Positions 49,338 through 56,332 of a DNA stretch of 64,000 nt are shown here, piece after piece. The translations under genes and the position numbers were made by a program. A model generated the notes under the pieces. The model did not search any database. It was given only the letters and a program-made list of their open reading frames with translations, and was not told the origin of the DNA. Each line of letters starts with the position of its first letter. Within the stretch, counting starts at the first letter, position 1. This DNA is from Candidatus Polarisedimenticolaceae bacterium (lineage in GTDB: Bacteria; Acidobacteriota; Polarisedimenticolia; Polarisedimenticolales; DASRJG01), in assembly GCA_036275915.1 (NCBI GenBank), contig DASUCV010000004.1, forward strand, positions 513,238 through 577,237, read 5' to 3'.

Positions 49338-50083
49338 CGATCCGCACCCAGCCGCGATCGCTCCTCGACCGTCGACTCCCACAATCGGACGAACGTGCCT
49401 ACAGGCAGGGTCCGCATGGCCACCCCCTTCGATTCCATGCATGCCCGGACTTGCTCGCGGCTTCTCGCGAGCATCGCGTCGACACCCGCGGGGCTCGAGG
49501 CCACATCGGGATGGCGCGCGATCTCCGCGGAGCTGAACTCGTAGAATACTCGCAGGAACCACGCCTTACGCGCCCGCGCCGTCAGCCCCGAAAGACAGCC
49601 GAGGAGCGTATCGACGAACTCGCCTCCGATCGCCGCATCGTCTTGCCCGCCACCCTCGACGCCGCCCCTCTCCAGCGGCTCGAGATCGTCGCCCACGAGC
49701 ACCACCTTCCGGCTCGAGCGTAACGCATCGACGACACCGTTCCTCGCGACCGCGCTGAGGAACGACCGGACCGACGCCGGCGTCGAGGCGGCGGGGTCCC
49801 ATCCTTCTTCATCGATCCGCGCGACGAGATCTGACGCCTTGTCGGAGGCGATGTCCCGAATTTCCTCCGGGTCGAGGCGCCCGAATCGGCGAGCATGGTG
49901 GCGCGCGTAACGGCGGAGGGCGACGCTGACCACGCCCCACAGCGCGCCCATGATGCGACGACGCGTGGCACCGGACGACGTGCGCAGCTCGGCACCGAGC
50001 CGAAGGACGTGCTCCGGCCAGACTGCGCGAGGGTCGTCATCGGGCGGAGTGTCGGAGAGCGTGGCCGGCGCGGGACTCCTCAT
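49334..50083 (-). CDS. ECF-type RNA polymerase sigma factor
   Basis: A 249-aa protein. Region 2 covers about 50-125 (LRRYARHHARRFGRLDPEEIRDIASD, VRSFLSAVARNGVVDALRSSR), and region 4 covers about 165-225 (LTARARKAWFLRVFYEFSSAEIARH). It has a longer linker and tail than typical ECF factors, including the tail GVAMRTLPVGTFVRLWEST. It is coupled to the anti-sigma gene. Likely targets include its own operon and perhaps the RHS/CHAT pair, but no promoter consensus was established. Confidence 0.88.
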   Translation of the reverse strand: MRSPAPATLSDTPPDDDPRAVWPEHVLRLGAELRTSSGATRRRIMGALWGVVSVALRRYARHHARRFGRLDPEEIRDIASDKASDLVARIDEEGWDPAASTPASVRSFLSAVARNGVVDALRSSRKVVLVGDDLEPLERGGVEGGGQDDAAIGGEFVDTLLGCLSGLTARARKAWFLRVFYEFSSAEIARHPDVASSPAGVDAMLARSREQVRACMESKGVAMRTLPVGTFVRLWESTVEERSRLGADR

Positions 50084-50130
50084 CGGGCGGAGCTTACCGT
50101 GTCTCGCAGCCTCGCTTCGTGAACGAAAGA

Positions 50131-50268
50131 GGCGCCGCCGTCACGGCCTACGCGGGGGGCCTGATGCGTGACCGTGACGACGGCGCGGGAGGGGCTAGGA
50201 GTGGAGAAGGACCGGAAAGGGGCGCCGCCGTCACGGCGACTTGTGAAGGGCAGCCCAGCCGTGACGGC
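50131..50268. repeat. Repeated GCCGTSACGGC sites upstream of the sigma gene
   Basis: The 17-nt sequence GGCGCCGCCGTCACGGC occurs exactly at 50131-50147 and 50221-50237, 90 bp apart. Its core GCCGTCACGGC is an 11-nt palindrome-like site; a third copy in the other orientation (GCCGTGACGGC) is at 50258-50268 and a weaker one at 50171-50181. They fill the 215-bp gap between the sigma start and the Spy-like stop. They may be operators or part of an intergenic repeat. Confidence 0.6.
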
Positions 50269-50298
50269 GACGCTTCGAGGGGACAAGGAGGAGGAGGA

Positions 50299-50739
50299 CT
50301 ATTGGGCGTCTTGGACGTCTCGATTCATTCGCTCTTGGCGAAGCTGCGTCGCCTTTGCCTGCTGCTCGGGCGTCAGAATCGCGTAGATCTCGCCGAACAT
50401 CTTGTGGCGCTCGACCGCGAGGTCGCCCTGGGCCTGCGTGGCGCGCGCCGCGGCGTCGCGGATCGCGCCTTCGTCGGCCGCGGGATCGTGGATGAGCTGA
50501 TTGAGGGTGCGGCGCGCCTGGCGTGACGCCTGCGCGGCCGCGCCGAGACCGTCGGCGCGATGCGCCGCGAAGATTTCCTTCACGCGGGCCTTCTGGCCGT
50601 CCGTGAGGTCGAGTTGGCGCGAGAGGTTCTCGAGCTGGCCACCCCTCGACCGGTAACGGCCGGGTCCTTGCGCGACGGCGAGACCGCTCGCGAGCAGCGC
50701 GAACGTGACGGCGATCGGGACGATGCGGGGGAGCTTCAT
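50299..50739 (-). CDS. Spy/CpxP-like periplasmic protein (LTxxQ motif)
   Basis: A 146-aa protein with an ATG and AGGAGAG upstream. The signal peptide is IVPIAVTFALLASGLAVAQ. The mature, helical part is Arg/Gln-rich, with the LTxxQ-type motifs LDLTDGQKARVKEIF and AILTPEQQAKATQLRQ. Spy/CpxP proteins are periplasmic chaperones or stress modulators. It lies upstream of, and in the same direction as, the ECF sigma pair, which would suit an envelope-stress locus. Confidence 0.85.
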   Translation of the reverse strand: MKLPRIVPIAVTFALLASGLAVAQGPGRYRSRGGQLENLSRQLDLTDGQKARVKEIFAAHRADGLGAAAQASRQARRTLNQLIHDPAADEGAIRDAAARATQAQGDLAVERHKMFGEIYAILTPEQQAKATQLRQERMNRDVQDAQ

Positions 50740-50983
50740 GGTCGTCTCTCCTTTTCGTCCTTTGGACCCCGCGCGGGGGGCCGAAGGTTTAGGGAGAAAT
50801 TGACGTGACTCCTCGGCGGCCGTACGCTGGGCGCAACAAGGCCCTTCCCCGAGAAAACGTTCTCCCTCTACCCCTCCGCTAGCCGCTCGCCGCCGTCGTT
50901 TGCCTCATCGGGCGAGGAACGGCCTGAGCTGACCCTCCCGCGGTCGCGATTTGCGCTTACGATCGTCGCCCAAGGAGGGTCGC
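50740..50983. other. 244-bp divergent gap
   Basis: This holds the upstream regions of the Spy-like gene (minus) and the DUF4440-like gene (plus). A TACGAT box at about 50959-50964 precedes an AAGGAGG site for the plus-strand gene. I see no RNA gene or family repeat. Confidence 0.4.
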
Positions 50984-51448
50984 ATGAAACGAACGCTGAC
51001 CATCGCTGCGCTCGTGCCGTCGATCTGCTTGGCCGCCCTCGCCCAGCAGCAGAGCGTACGGACACCGGATGCGGCGGGAGCCGAGCAGGCAATTCGCCAG
51101 CAGGATCAGGAGCGGATACACGCGCAGATCGCCGCCGATACCACGGCCCTCGGCCGCATCTACGCCGATGACTTTCTCGGCATCGGACCGACCGGCGTCG
51201 TGCGCAACAAGGCAGACGTCATTGCCGACTTCACGACGCACTCGCTGAGCTACCAATCGATCCAGACCTCCGAGGTTCGCGTGCGCGTGTATGGGAATAC
51301 CGCTGTGGAAACCGGCCGCTCCACGATGGTCGGACAGGACAGGGGCAAGCCCGTTCCGCACGAGAATCGTTTCACGCGCGTGTGGGTGATGACGGACGGC
51401 AAGTGGCAGCTCGTGCTCAATCACTATTCGCCGATGCCGTCCCCTTAG
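50984..51448 (+). CDS. Exported DUF4440/SnoaL-like protein
   Basis: A 154-aa protein; the ATG at 50984 has AAGGAGG upstream. The signal peptide is LTIAALVPSICLAALAQQ. The NTF2-like fold is shown by AIRQQDQERIHAQIAADTTA, YADDFLGIGPTGVVRNKADV, VRVRVYGNTAVETGRSTMVG and VWVMTDGKWQLVLNHYSP. The ligand or reaction is unknown. It is similar in kind to the protein at 33155 but not closely related in sequence. Confidence 0.85.
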   Translation: MKRTLTIAALVPSICLAALAQQQSVRTPDAAGAEQAIRQQDQERIHAQIAADTTALGRIYADDFLGIGPTGVVRNKADVIADFTTHSLSYQSIQTSEVRVRVYGNTAVETGRSTMVGQDRGKPVPHENRFTRVWVMTDGKWQLVLNHYSPMPSP

Positions 51449-51511
51449 ATTGAGACGCCGACCAGCCATGGGAAAAGTCGAGAGCCGGTCAGTTTGTTCT
51501 CGTGAGAGCGG

Positions 51512-52645
51512 TCATCTTTTCGCATGGCTCTCTGGGTTAGTTTCGGAAGCTGTCCCCTCTGTCTTCTTGACGTAATCCCCGCGCAAGCGGTCGAGCATCG
51601 GCTCGAGGCGATCGTAGAGGCGCTTGAGCGGCCGCGGCTCATGACGCGTCAGCGCATAGGCGGCAAGGAGCGGCGCGACGATCGTGGAGTCGCCGTACAC
51701 GACGACGGTGCCGGGGAGCTTCTCGGGATCGACCTTTCCCCACGAGACGGCTTCGCCGGGAGTCGCGCCGGAGAGGCCGCCGGTGTCGGGGCGCGCGTCG
51801 GTCACCTGCACGAAGTAGTCGTGACCGGCTTCGTCGAGACCGAGGACCTCCTGGATCTGCGGCTCCGTTTGAAGCATGAAGTTCTTCGGCGATCCTCCGC
51901 CGAAGATGAGGACGCCCGACGATCCCCCGCTCTTCTTCGCTTCGTAGACGATCGCCGCGGTCTCGTTGACGTCGCGGCAGACGTCGAGGCGCGGGCCGCG
52001 GCTCTTGAGCCACAGCTCCGCGACGTTCATGCCGATCGACGAGTCGCCGGGCGACGAGGTGTAGCAAGGGACGCCGCAGCGGTAGGCGGTCGAGAGCACG
52101 CACGTGTCCTGGACCTTCAGCTCATCCTCGCGCGCGGCGAGGTACTTGCCGAGGAGATGGTGCAGCTCGGCGCTCGACATGTCCTTCTGGAACTCGGGGC
52201 CGGCCATGACCTTGCGCAGGTACGCGTCGGTCTCGAGGAGCACCTTGTAGTCGAAGAGGATGTCGTAGATGCGCACGACCCCTTCGGCGCGGAGCAGGCG
52301 GTCGTCGACCTCGTGCGTGCCCTGGTGGAGCGAGAGCCCGAGGCCGAAGTGCGCGTCGTGGTAGAGGTTCGCGCCGGTCGAGACGATCCAGTCGACGAAG
52401 CCGGCGCGGATGAGCGGAATGATCACCGAGCGCCCGAGCCCCGCGGGCGTGAGCGCGCCGGTCAAGCTCATGCCGACGAACGCGTCGTCGGCGAGCATCT
52501 TCTCGACGAAGAGGCGCGCGGCCTTCTGGAGGCGGCCGGCGTTGTAGGAGAGGAAGACGCGATCGACGAGGTCGGCGGCGCCGATCCCCTTCGCGATCGG
52601 CTCGGGGGCGATCTTCGGACCGGACAGCCACTTCGACTTGGACAA
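51512..52645 (-). CDS. Deoxyhypusine synthase-family protein
   Basis: A 377-aa protein. Family marks are [79 protein letters not shown] and [20 protein letters not shown], the last with the Lys that carries the butylamine intermediate. Bacteria usually lack eIF5A, so bacterial homologues are thought to act on other acceptors, e.g. as homospermidine synthases. The start is TTG with AGGAGG upstream. The last ~16 residues (from [11 protein letters not shown]) are encoded by a half copy of the palindrome family, so the native C-terminus has probably been replaced. Confidence 0.9.
   Translation of the reverse strand: MSKSKWLSGPKIAPEPIAKGIGAADLVDRVFLSYNAGRLQKAARLFVEKMLADDAFVGMSLTGALTPAGLGRSVIIPLIRAGFVDWIVSTGANLYHDAHFGLGLSLHQGTHEVDDRLLRAEGVVRIYDILFDYKVLLETDAYLRKVMAGPEFQKDMSSAELHHLLGKYLAAREDELKVQDTCVLSTAYRCGVPCYTSSPGDSSIGMNVAELWLKSRGPRLDVCRDVNETAAIVYEAKKSGGSSGVLIFGGGSPKNFMLQTEPQIQEVLGLDEAGHDYFVQVTDARPDTGGLSGATPGEAVSWGKVDPEKLPGTVVVYGDSTIVAPLLAAYALTRHEPRPLKRLYDRLEPMLDRLRGDYVKKTEGTASETNPESHAKR
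51538..51560. repeat. Half copy of the palindrome family (E4)
   Basis: TAGTTTCGGAAGCTGTCCCC plus TCT equals one arm of E2/E3 (22 of 23 nt identical). The partner arm is not found in the 90 bp to the left. It lies inside the 3' end of the deoxyhypusine synthase-like gene. Confidence 0.88.
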
Positions 52646-52672
52646 GGCGGCTCCTCCTGAGGGGCGCGGATT

Positions 52673-53506
52673 CTACTCGATCAGCTTCCAGAAGCCGTCG
52701 TCGGGGCTGAAGTGGAGGTGGACGAGCTTCCCCGCTTCCACGAGGCGGTCGATCGACGCCTCGGCCGCGGGGATCGCGTCGGGCCAGGCCCACGGGAACG
52801 CGAGGCACGAAAGAAGAGACGCCTGCGCGAGCGGCGCACCGGGAGCCTGGACCGCATGCTCCTGCGCCTGGTAGAGGCGGCAGACCTTCGAGAGTGGCAC
52901 GAGGCCGGGAAGCGGGCTCTCGGGGGCGCGCTCCGCGTTGTCGAAGGGAAGCGCGCAGGTCGCCCACGCGTGGCCGTGAGGCACGACGACGGCGAAGTCG
53001 TCCCCCAGGCTCTCCGCGGCCGGCGCGGAGACGCGGGCGGCGGTGCTCTTCCCCGCGCGCGAGGGGCCGGCAAAGACGTAGGCGTGGCCGCCGCGGCGCA
53101 CCGCAGCGCCGTGGAGCGGGATGCCCCCGTGCGCCAGCGCCAAGCGCGCGACGAGGTAGCGCGCGACGTTGTCGACGACCCGCCCGAGCGGCTCGGCGCC
53201 GTCGTCCTTGAAGGCGACGGTCCACACGCCGTCGCCGCGGCGCATGAGGTTGAACCCGTACGAGCGCACGATGAGCGTGCCGTCACGGCCCTCGGCCTCG
53301 ATGCGGTAGCGCTCCCCCGGCTCCCACGGCGGCAGCCACGCCTCGTCGTTGCCGCGCACCGCCTCGGCGACGAGGTCGGGCGCGTGCGACGGCGACGGCG
53401 GACGCACGAAGCCGCCCCAGCGCTCGTCGGCCGCGCGCGCGGCTGCGGCGGTCCAGCCGTCGAACCGCACGGTGCCGATGCCGAGGACGAGATCGCGGGA
53501 GCTCAC
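52673..53506 (-). CDS. HPr kinase-like P-loop protein
   Basis: A 277-aa protein. The Walker A motif AGPSRAGKST (near 144-153) follows GGIPLHGAAVRRGGHAYVFA, the pattern of HprK-like proteins that often accompany PqqD-type peptide carriers or phosphorylate Ser in unknown targets. LGDDFAVVVPHG supplies the next conserved acidic pair. No PqqD or HPr gene is adjacent. The GTG start has TAGACT 6 nt upstream and no Shine-Dalgarno, consistent with a leaderless mRNA. It is probably cotranscribed with the deoxyhypusine synthase-like gene, 27 bp downstream. Confidence 0.85.
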   Translation of the reverse strand: MSSRDLVLGIGTVRFDGWTAAAARAADERWGGFVRPPSPSHAPDLVAEAVRGNDEAWLPPWEPGERYRIEAEGRDGTLIVRSYGFNLMRRGDGVWTVAFKDDGAEPLGRVVDNVARYLVARLALAHGGIPLHGAAVRRGGHAYVFAGPSRAGKSTAARVSAPAAESLGDDFAVVVPHGHAWATCALPFDNAERAPESPLPGLVPLSKVCRLYQAQEHAVQAPGAPLAQASLLSCLAFPWAWPDAIPAAEASIDRLVEAGKLVHLHFSPDDGFWKLIE

Positions 53507-53512
53507 TGCGGG

Positions 53513-53534
53513 AGTCTATCCTTTCGCCTACAAT
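53513..53534. promoter_or_regulatory. Divergent -10 boxes between HprK-like and gshA genes
   Basis: TAGACT on the minus strand (53518-53513) is 6 nt before the HprK-like GTG. TACAAT on the plus strand (53529-53534) is 24 nt before the gshA ATG. The gap is only 52 bp. Inferred. Confidence 0.4.
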
Positions 53535-53558
53535 CGGGGCCCGACCGGAGCCAAGACG

Positions 53559-54809
53559 ATGCCGCGCGTGATCCGAGAGAAGCTCACCTGCCCGAAGCTC
53601 GCGGAGTACTTCCGCGAGAGCTTCCGGCCGCGCGAGCAGTGGCTCGTCGGCATCGAGGTCGAGATGATGGGGCAGGACGCCGCGACCGCGCGGCCGCTCC
53701 CCTACGACGCGACCGGTCCCTCCGTGCGGCGCGTGCTCGAAGCCTATCGCGCGCTGCGCTCCGGGTCGCCGGTGCTCGAAGGCGACCGCCTCATCGGCCT
53801 CGACGCGCCGTGGGGGAACATCTCGCTCGAGCCCGGCGGCCAGGTCGAGTGGTCGTCGCGCCCGGCCGCGAGCCTGGATGCGCTCGCCGCGGATGTCACG
53901 GCGCACCTCGATACGATGGCGTCCGTCGCCGCCACGACCGGTGCCAAGTGGCTCGACATCGCCGTGCAGCCGGAGGTGCCGGTCGGCGAGATGCCGTGGA
54001 TGCCGAAGGCGCGCTACGAGATCATGCGCACGATCATGGGCGAGAAGGGCCGCCTCGCGCATCGCATGATGACGCAGACGGCGAGCATCCAGTGCGCGTT
54101 CGACTACGCGTCGGACGAGGACTGGACGCGGAAGTTCCGCGCGGCGGCGCTCCTCTCGCCGGTCGCGGTCGCGCTCTTCGCCAACTCGTCCAGGGTCGAC
54201 GGGAAGGACAGCGGGTACGCCTCGTACCGCCAGGCGATCTGGCGCGAGACCGACCCGGACCGGTGCGATCTGCCGTCGATCGTGTTTTCGCCCGGCTTCT
54301 CGATCGACCGCTGGGTCGAGTGGGTCTGCGACGTCCCGACGCTGTTCCTCAGGCGCGCGCGTGGACTCGTCGCCTCCGGCGGCTCGACCTTCCGGTCGCT
54401 CCTCGCGCAGGCCGGATGCGACGGCGTCACGATGGACGACTGGGAGCTGCACCTCTCGTCGATCTTCACCGAGGTGCGCTCGTACAGCTATCTCGAGGTG
54501 CGGAGCGCCGACCTCCTCCCCGGGCCGCTCGTGCTCGCGGTGCCCGCGCTGTGGTCCGGCATCCTCTATGACGACGCCGCGCTCGACCGCGCGCTCCACC
54601 TCGGCCGCGTGTTCGACGACGCCGCGCGGTGGAGGCGCGGAATGGATGCGGCGGCGAAGGAGGGTCTCGCGGCGAAGGTCGACGGCACGGCGATCGCCGA
54701 TCTCGCCGGAGAGGCGGTCGATCTCGCGCGCCGGGGACTCGGCTCGGCCGCGGGACGTGAGGCGCTGGAACGGCTCGTGCGCTTCCGCGGCCTCGCCGCA
54801 TCGCGATGA
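53559..54809 (+). CDS. gshA: Glutamate-cysteine ligase
   Basis: A 416-aa protein of the GCS2 type. It joins glutamate to cysteine, the first step of glutathione synthesis. Landmarks are WLVGIEVEMMG, APWGNISLEPGGQVEWSSRP, MPWMPKARYEIMRTIMGEKG, MTQTASIQCAFDYASDEDW, ALFANSSRVDGKDSGYASYR and LSSIFTEVRSYSYLEVRSAD. No glutathione synthetase gene is in the window. The ATG at 53559 fits the conserved N-terminus. It overlaps the MobA-like gene by ATGA. Confidence 0.93.
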   Translation: MPRVIREKLTCPKLAEYFRESFRPREQWLVGIEVEMMGQDAATARPLPYDATGPSVRRVLEAYRALRSGSPVLEGDRLIGLDAPWGNISLEPGGQVEWSSRPAASLDALAADVTAHLDTMASVAATTGAKWLDIAVQPEVPVGEMPWMPKARYEIMRTIMGEKGRLAHRMMTQTASIQCAFDYASDEDWTRKFRAAALLSPVAVALFANSSRVDGKDSGYASYRQAIWRETDPDRCDLPSIVFSPGFSIDRWVEWVCDVPTLFLRRARGLVASGGSTFRSLLAQAGCDGVTMDDWELHLSSIFTEVRSYSYLEVRSADLLPGPLVLAVPALWSGILYDDAALDRALHLGRVFDDAARWRRGMDAAAKEGLAAKVDGTAIADLAGEAVDLARRGLGSAAGREALERLVRFRGLAASR

Positions 54810-55387
54810 TCGCGGCGGTCGTTCTGGCCGCCGGCGCCTCTTCGCGCATGGGCGTCCCCAAGGCGTTGCTGCCGATGGGACCCGGCGGGCCGACGTTCCT
54901 CGCCGCGATCGGCAGGCTCCTCCAGGACGTGGGGATCGACATCGTCCGGGTCGTCGTCGCGCCCGGCACGCCGCACGCCCCGTCGTCCGATCTCGTCGTC
55001 AACCCCGAGCCCGGGGCCGGCATGCTGTCGTCGGTGCAGTGCGGGATCCTGGCGCTTCCGAAGACGGCGGATGCGTTCCTGCTCTGGCCGGTGGATCATC
55101 CGCTCGTGAAGCCGACGACCGTCGCCGCGCTCCTCGCCACCTACCGCGAGACGGCCGCTCCCGTCGTCGTTCCCGTGTACGACGGCACGCGCGGACACCC
55201 CGGCCTCTTCGCGGCGCGGCTCGTCCCCGAGCTCCTGACGGCCGACCCCACCGAGGGCGCGCGCGCCGTCGTCCACGCGCACGCCGACCGCGTCGAGCTC
55301 GCGATCGACGACGCCGGCGTCGTCACCGGCATCGACACGCCCGACGACTACAAGCGCGCGTTCGGCTGCGAGGCCGCCCTTCGGTGA
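54806..55387 (+). CDS. MobA/MocA-like nucleotidyltransferase
   Basis: A 193-aa protein with the NTP-transferase fold. The nucleotide loop is VVLAAGASSRMGVPKALLP (residues 5-23), PGAGMLSSVQCGI follows, and the metal-binding Asp is in LLWPVDHPLVKPTT. GTRGHPGLFAARLVPELL is typical of the MocA/CoxC-type molybdopterin cytidylyltransferase branch, but sugar-phosphate or other nucleotidyltransferases are also possible. modABC lies 4.5 kb downstream, which weakly supports a molybdenum link. It overlaps both neighbours (ATGA and GTGA). Confidence 0.83.
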   Translation: MIAAVVLAAGASSRMGVPKALLPMGPGGPTFLAAIGRLLQDVGIDIVRVVVAPGTPHAPSSDLVVNPEPGAGMLSSVQCGILALPKTADAFLLWPVDHPLVKPTTVAALLATYRETAAPVVVPVYDGTRGHPGLFAARLVPELLTADPTEGARAVVHAHADRVELAIDDAGVVTGIDTPDDYKRAFGCEAALR

Positions 55388-55908
55388 GGGGTCGCGTCGC
55401 TTCCGCGATCGTCCTCGTCGTCACGGCCGGCTGCGCCGCCCCGAAGTCCGAGGCGCAGCGCACCGTGACCGACCCCGATCGCGGGATCCGCTACGTCGTC
55501 CCGCAGGGATGGAAGAATCTCGATGCTGAAATCCGCTCGCCCGAGGGAACGCTCCTCACCGTGCGCGTCTACGATCTTGTCGAGGCCAAGAAAGACTGGG
55601 TCGCCAGCCTCCCCGATTCGCTCATCCCACAGCTCACCGGCTGGACGACGTATTACTACATCCTGAACGGCGACTATACGAGACAGCCGTCGACCATTGC
55701 AGGTTTGCCCGCGACCGAGTTCAATTACCCCATCCGCGTGCGAGCCCAGGGCCCACCGTCGAAGGTGACGTACTGGGTCGTGCAGCGGAAGCAGCGACTC
55801 TTCGTCCTTCGCGCGGCATACCCGGCAGAGGGTCTCGCGAAGGACGAGCCGGTCGTTCGCGATATCGTGGAGCACTGGAGTTTTCTGGACTCGCCCCCCA
55901 ACGGGTGA
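55384..55908 (+). CDS. Putative lipoprotein, unknown function
   Basis: A 174-aa protein from a GTG that overlaps the previous stop. The signal ends in the lipobox VVTAGC (Cys17). The mature part has the look of PsbP/DUF1795-like domains: DPDRGIRYVVPQGWKNLDAE, PSTIAGLPATEFNYPIRVRA and RKQRLFVLRAAYPAEG. Such proteins are probably lipid- or ligand-binding. It ends the gshA run. Confidence 0.78.
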   Translation: MRGRVASAIVLVVTAGCAAPKSEAQRTVTDPDRGIRYVVPQGWKNLDAEIRSPEGTLLTVRVYDLVEAKKDWVASLPDSLIPQLTGWTTYYYILNGDYTRQPSTIAGLPATEFNYPIRVRAQGPPSKVTYWVVQRKQRLFVLRAAYPAEGLAKDEPVVRDIVEHWSFLDSPPNG

Positions 55909-55923
55909 GAAGGAGAGAGGGAG

Positions 55924-56250
55924 ATGAGGAAGATCGCAGGACTGTTGACCGCCGCGGTGTTCGCGAGCGGTATCGCGCTGGCCCAGACGCCGGCGCCGAC
56001 CCCGGCTCCGGCCCCTGCGCCGGCCCCGCACCACCACACCGGCTCGACCGCCGCGAAGATGCCGAAGGTCGACATCAACTCGGCGACGAAGGAAGAGCTG
56101 GCGAAGCTCCCGGGTATCGGCGAAGCCTACGCCGACAAGATCATCGCCGGCCGGCCCTACAAGGGTAAGGACGACCTTCTCCACAAGAAGGTCCTCCCCA
56201 AGGCGACGTACGACAAGGTGCAGTCGCACATCGTCGCGCACCAGGGCTAG
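55924..56250 (+). CDS. Exported ComEA-like helix-hairpin-helix protein
   Basis: A 108-aa protein with a signal peptide (1-20, LLTAAVFASGIALAQ). A Pro/Ala-rich linker and HHH lead to a helix-hairpin-helix domain: VDINSATKEELAKLPGIGEA and YADKIIAGRPYKGKDDLL. ComEA proteins bind incoming DNA in the periplasm during transformation. Many bacteria keep such exported HhH proteins without other competence genes nearby, as here. The ATG has GGAGAGGGAG upstream. Confidence 0.88.
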   Translation: MRKIAGLLTAAVFASGIALAQTPAPTPAPAPAPAPHHHTGSTAAKMPKVDINSATKEELAKLPGIGEAYADKIIAGRPYKGKDDLLHKKVLPKATYDKVQSHIVAHQG

Positions 56251-56260
56251 AGCCAAGCGC

Positions 56261-56322
56261 ACAGCTTCTGAAACTCGAAGGGGCACTCCTCGGAGTGCCC
56301 CTTTTGTTTTGGAAGCTGTCCC
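56261..56322. repeat. Degenerate palindromic element (family member E5)
   Basis: ACAGCTTCTGAAACTC on the left and GGAAGCTGTCCC on the right match the family ends with losses: the left GGGG is missing. The centre is a GC-rich hairpin with a T-run (56278-56306). It lies between the convergent ComEA-like and OPT genes. Confidence 0.75.
56278..56306 (+). terminator. Rho-independent terminator
   Basis: GGGGCACTCC and GGAGTGCCCC form a perfect 10-bp stem around TC. The stem extends by AA-TT pairs and runs into TTTTGTTTT. This is the only textbook intrinsic terminator noticed in the window. It serves the ComEA-like gene; the T-run is on the plus strand only. Confidence 0.85.
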
Positions 56323-56332
56323 GTCTTCGGCC

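Noticed and set aside
50131..50268. Direct repeats as a CRISPR or plasmid iteron set
   Set aside because: Only two exact copies, unequal spacing to the others, no replication or cas gene nearby.
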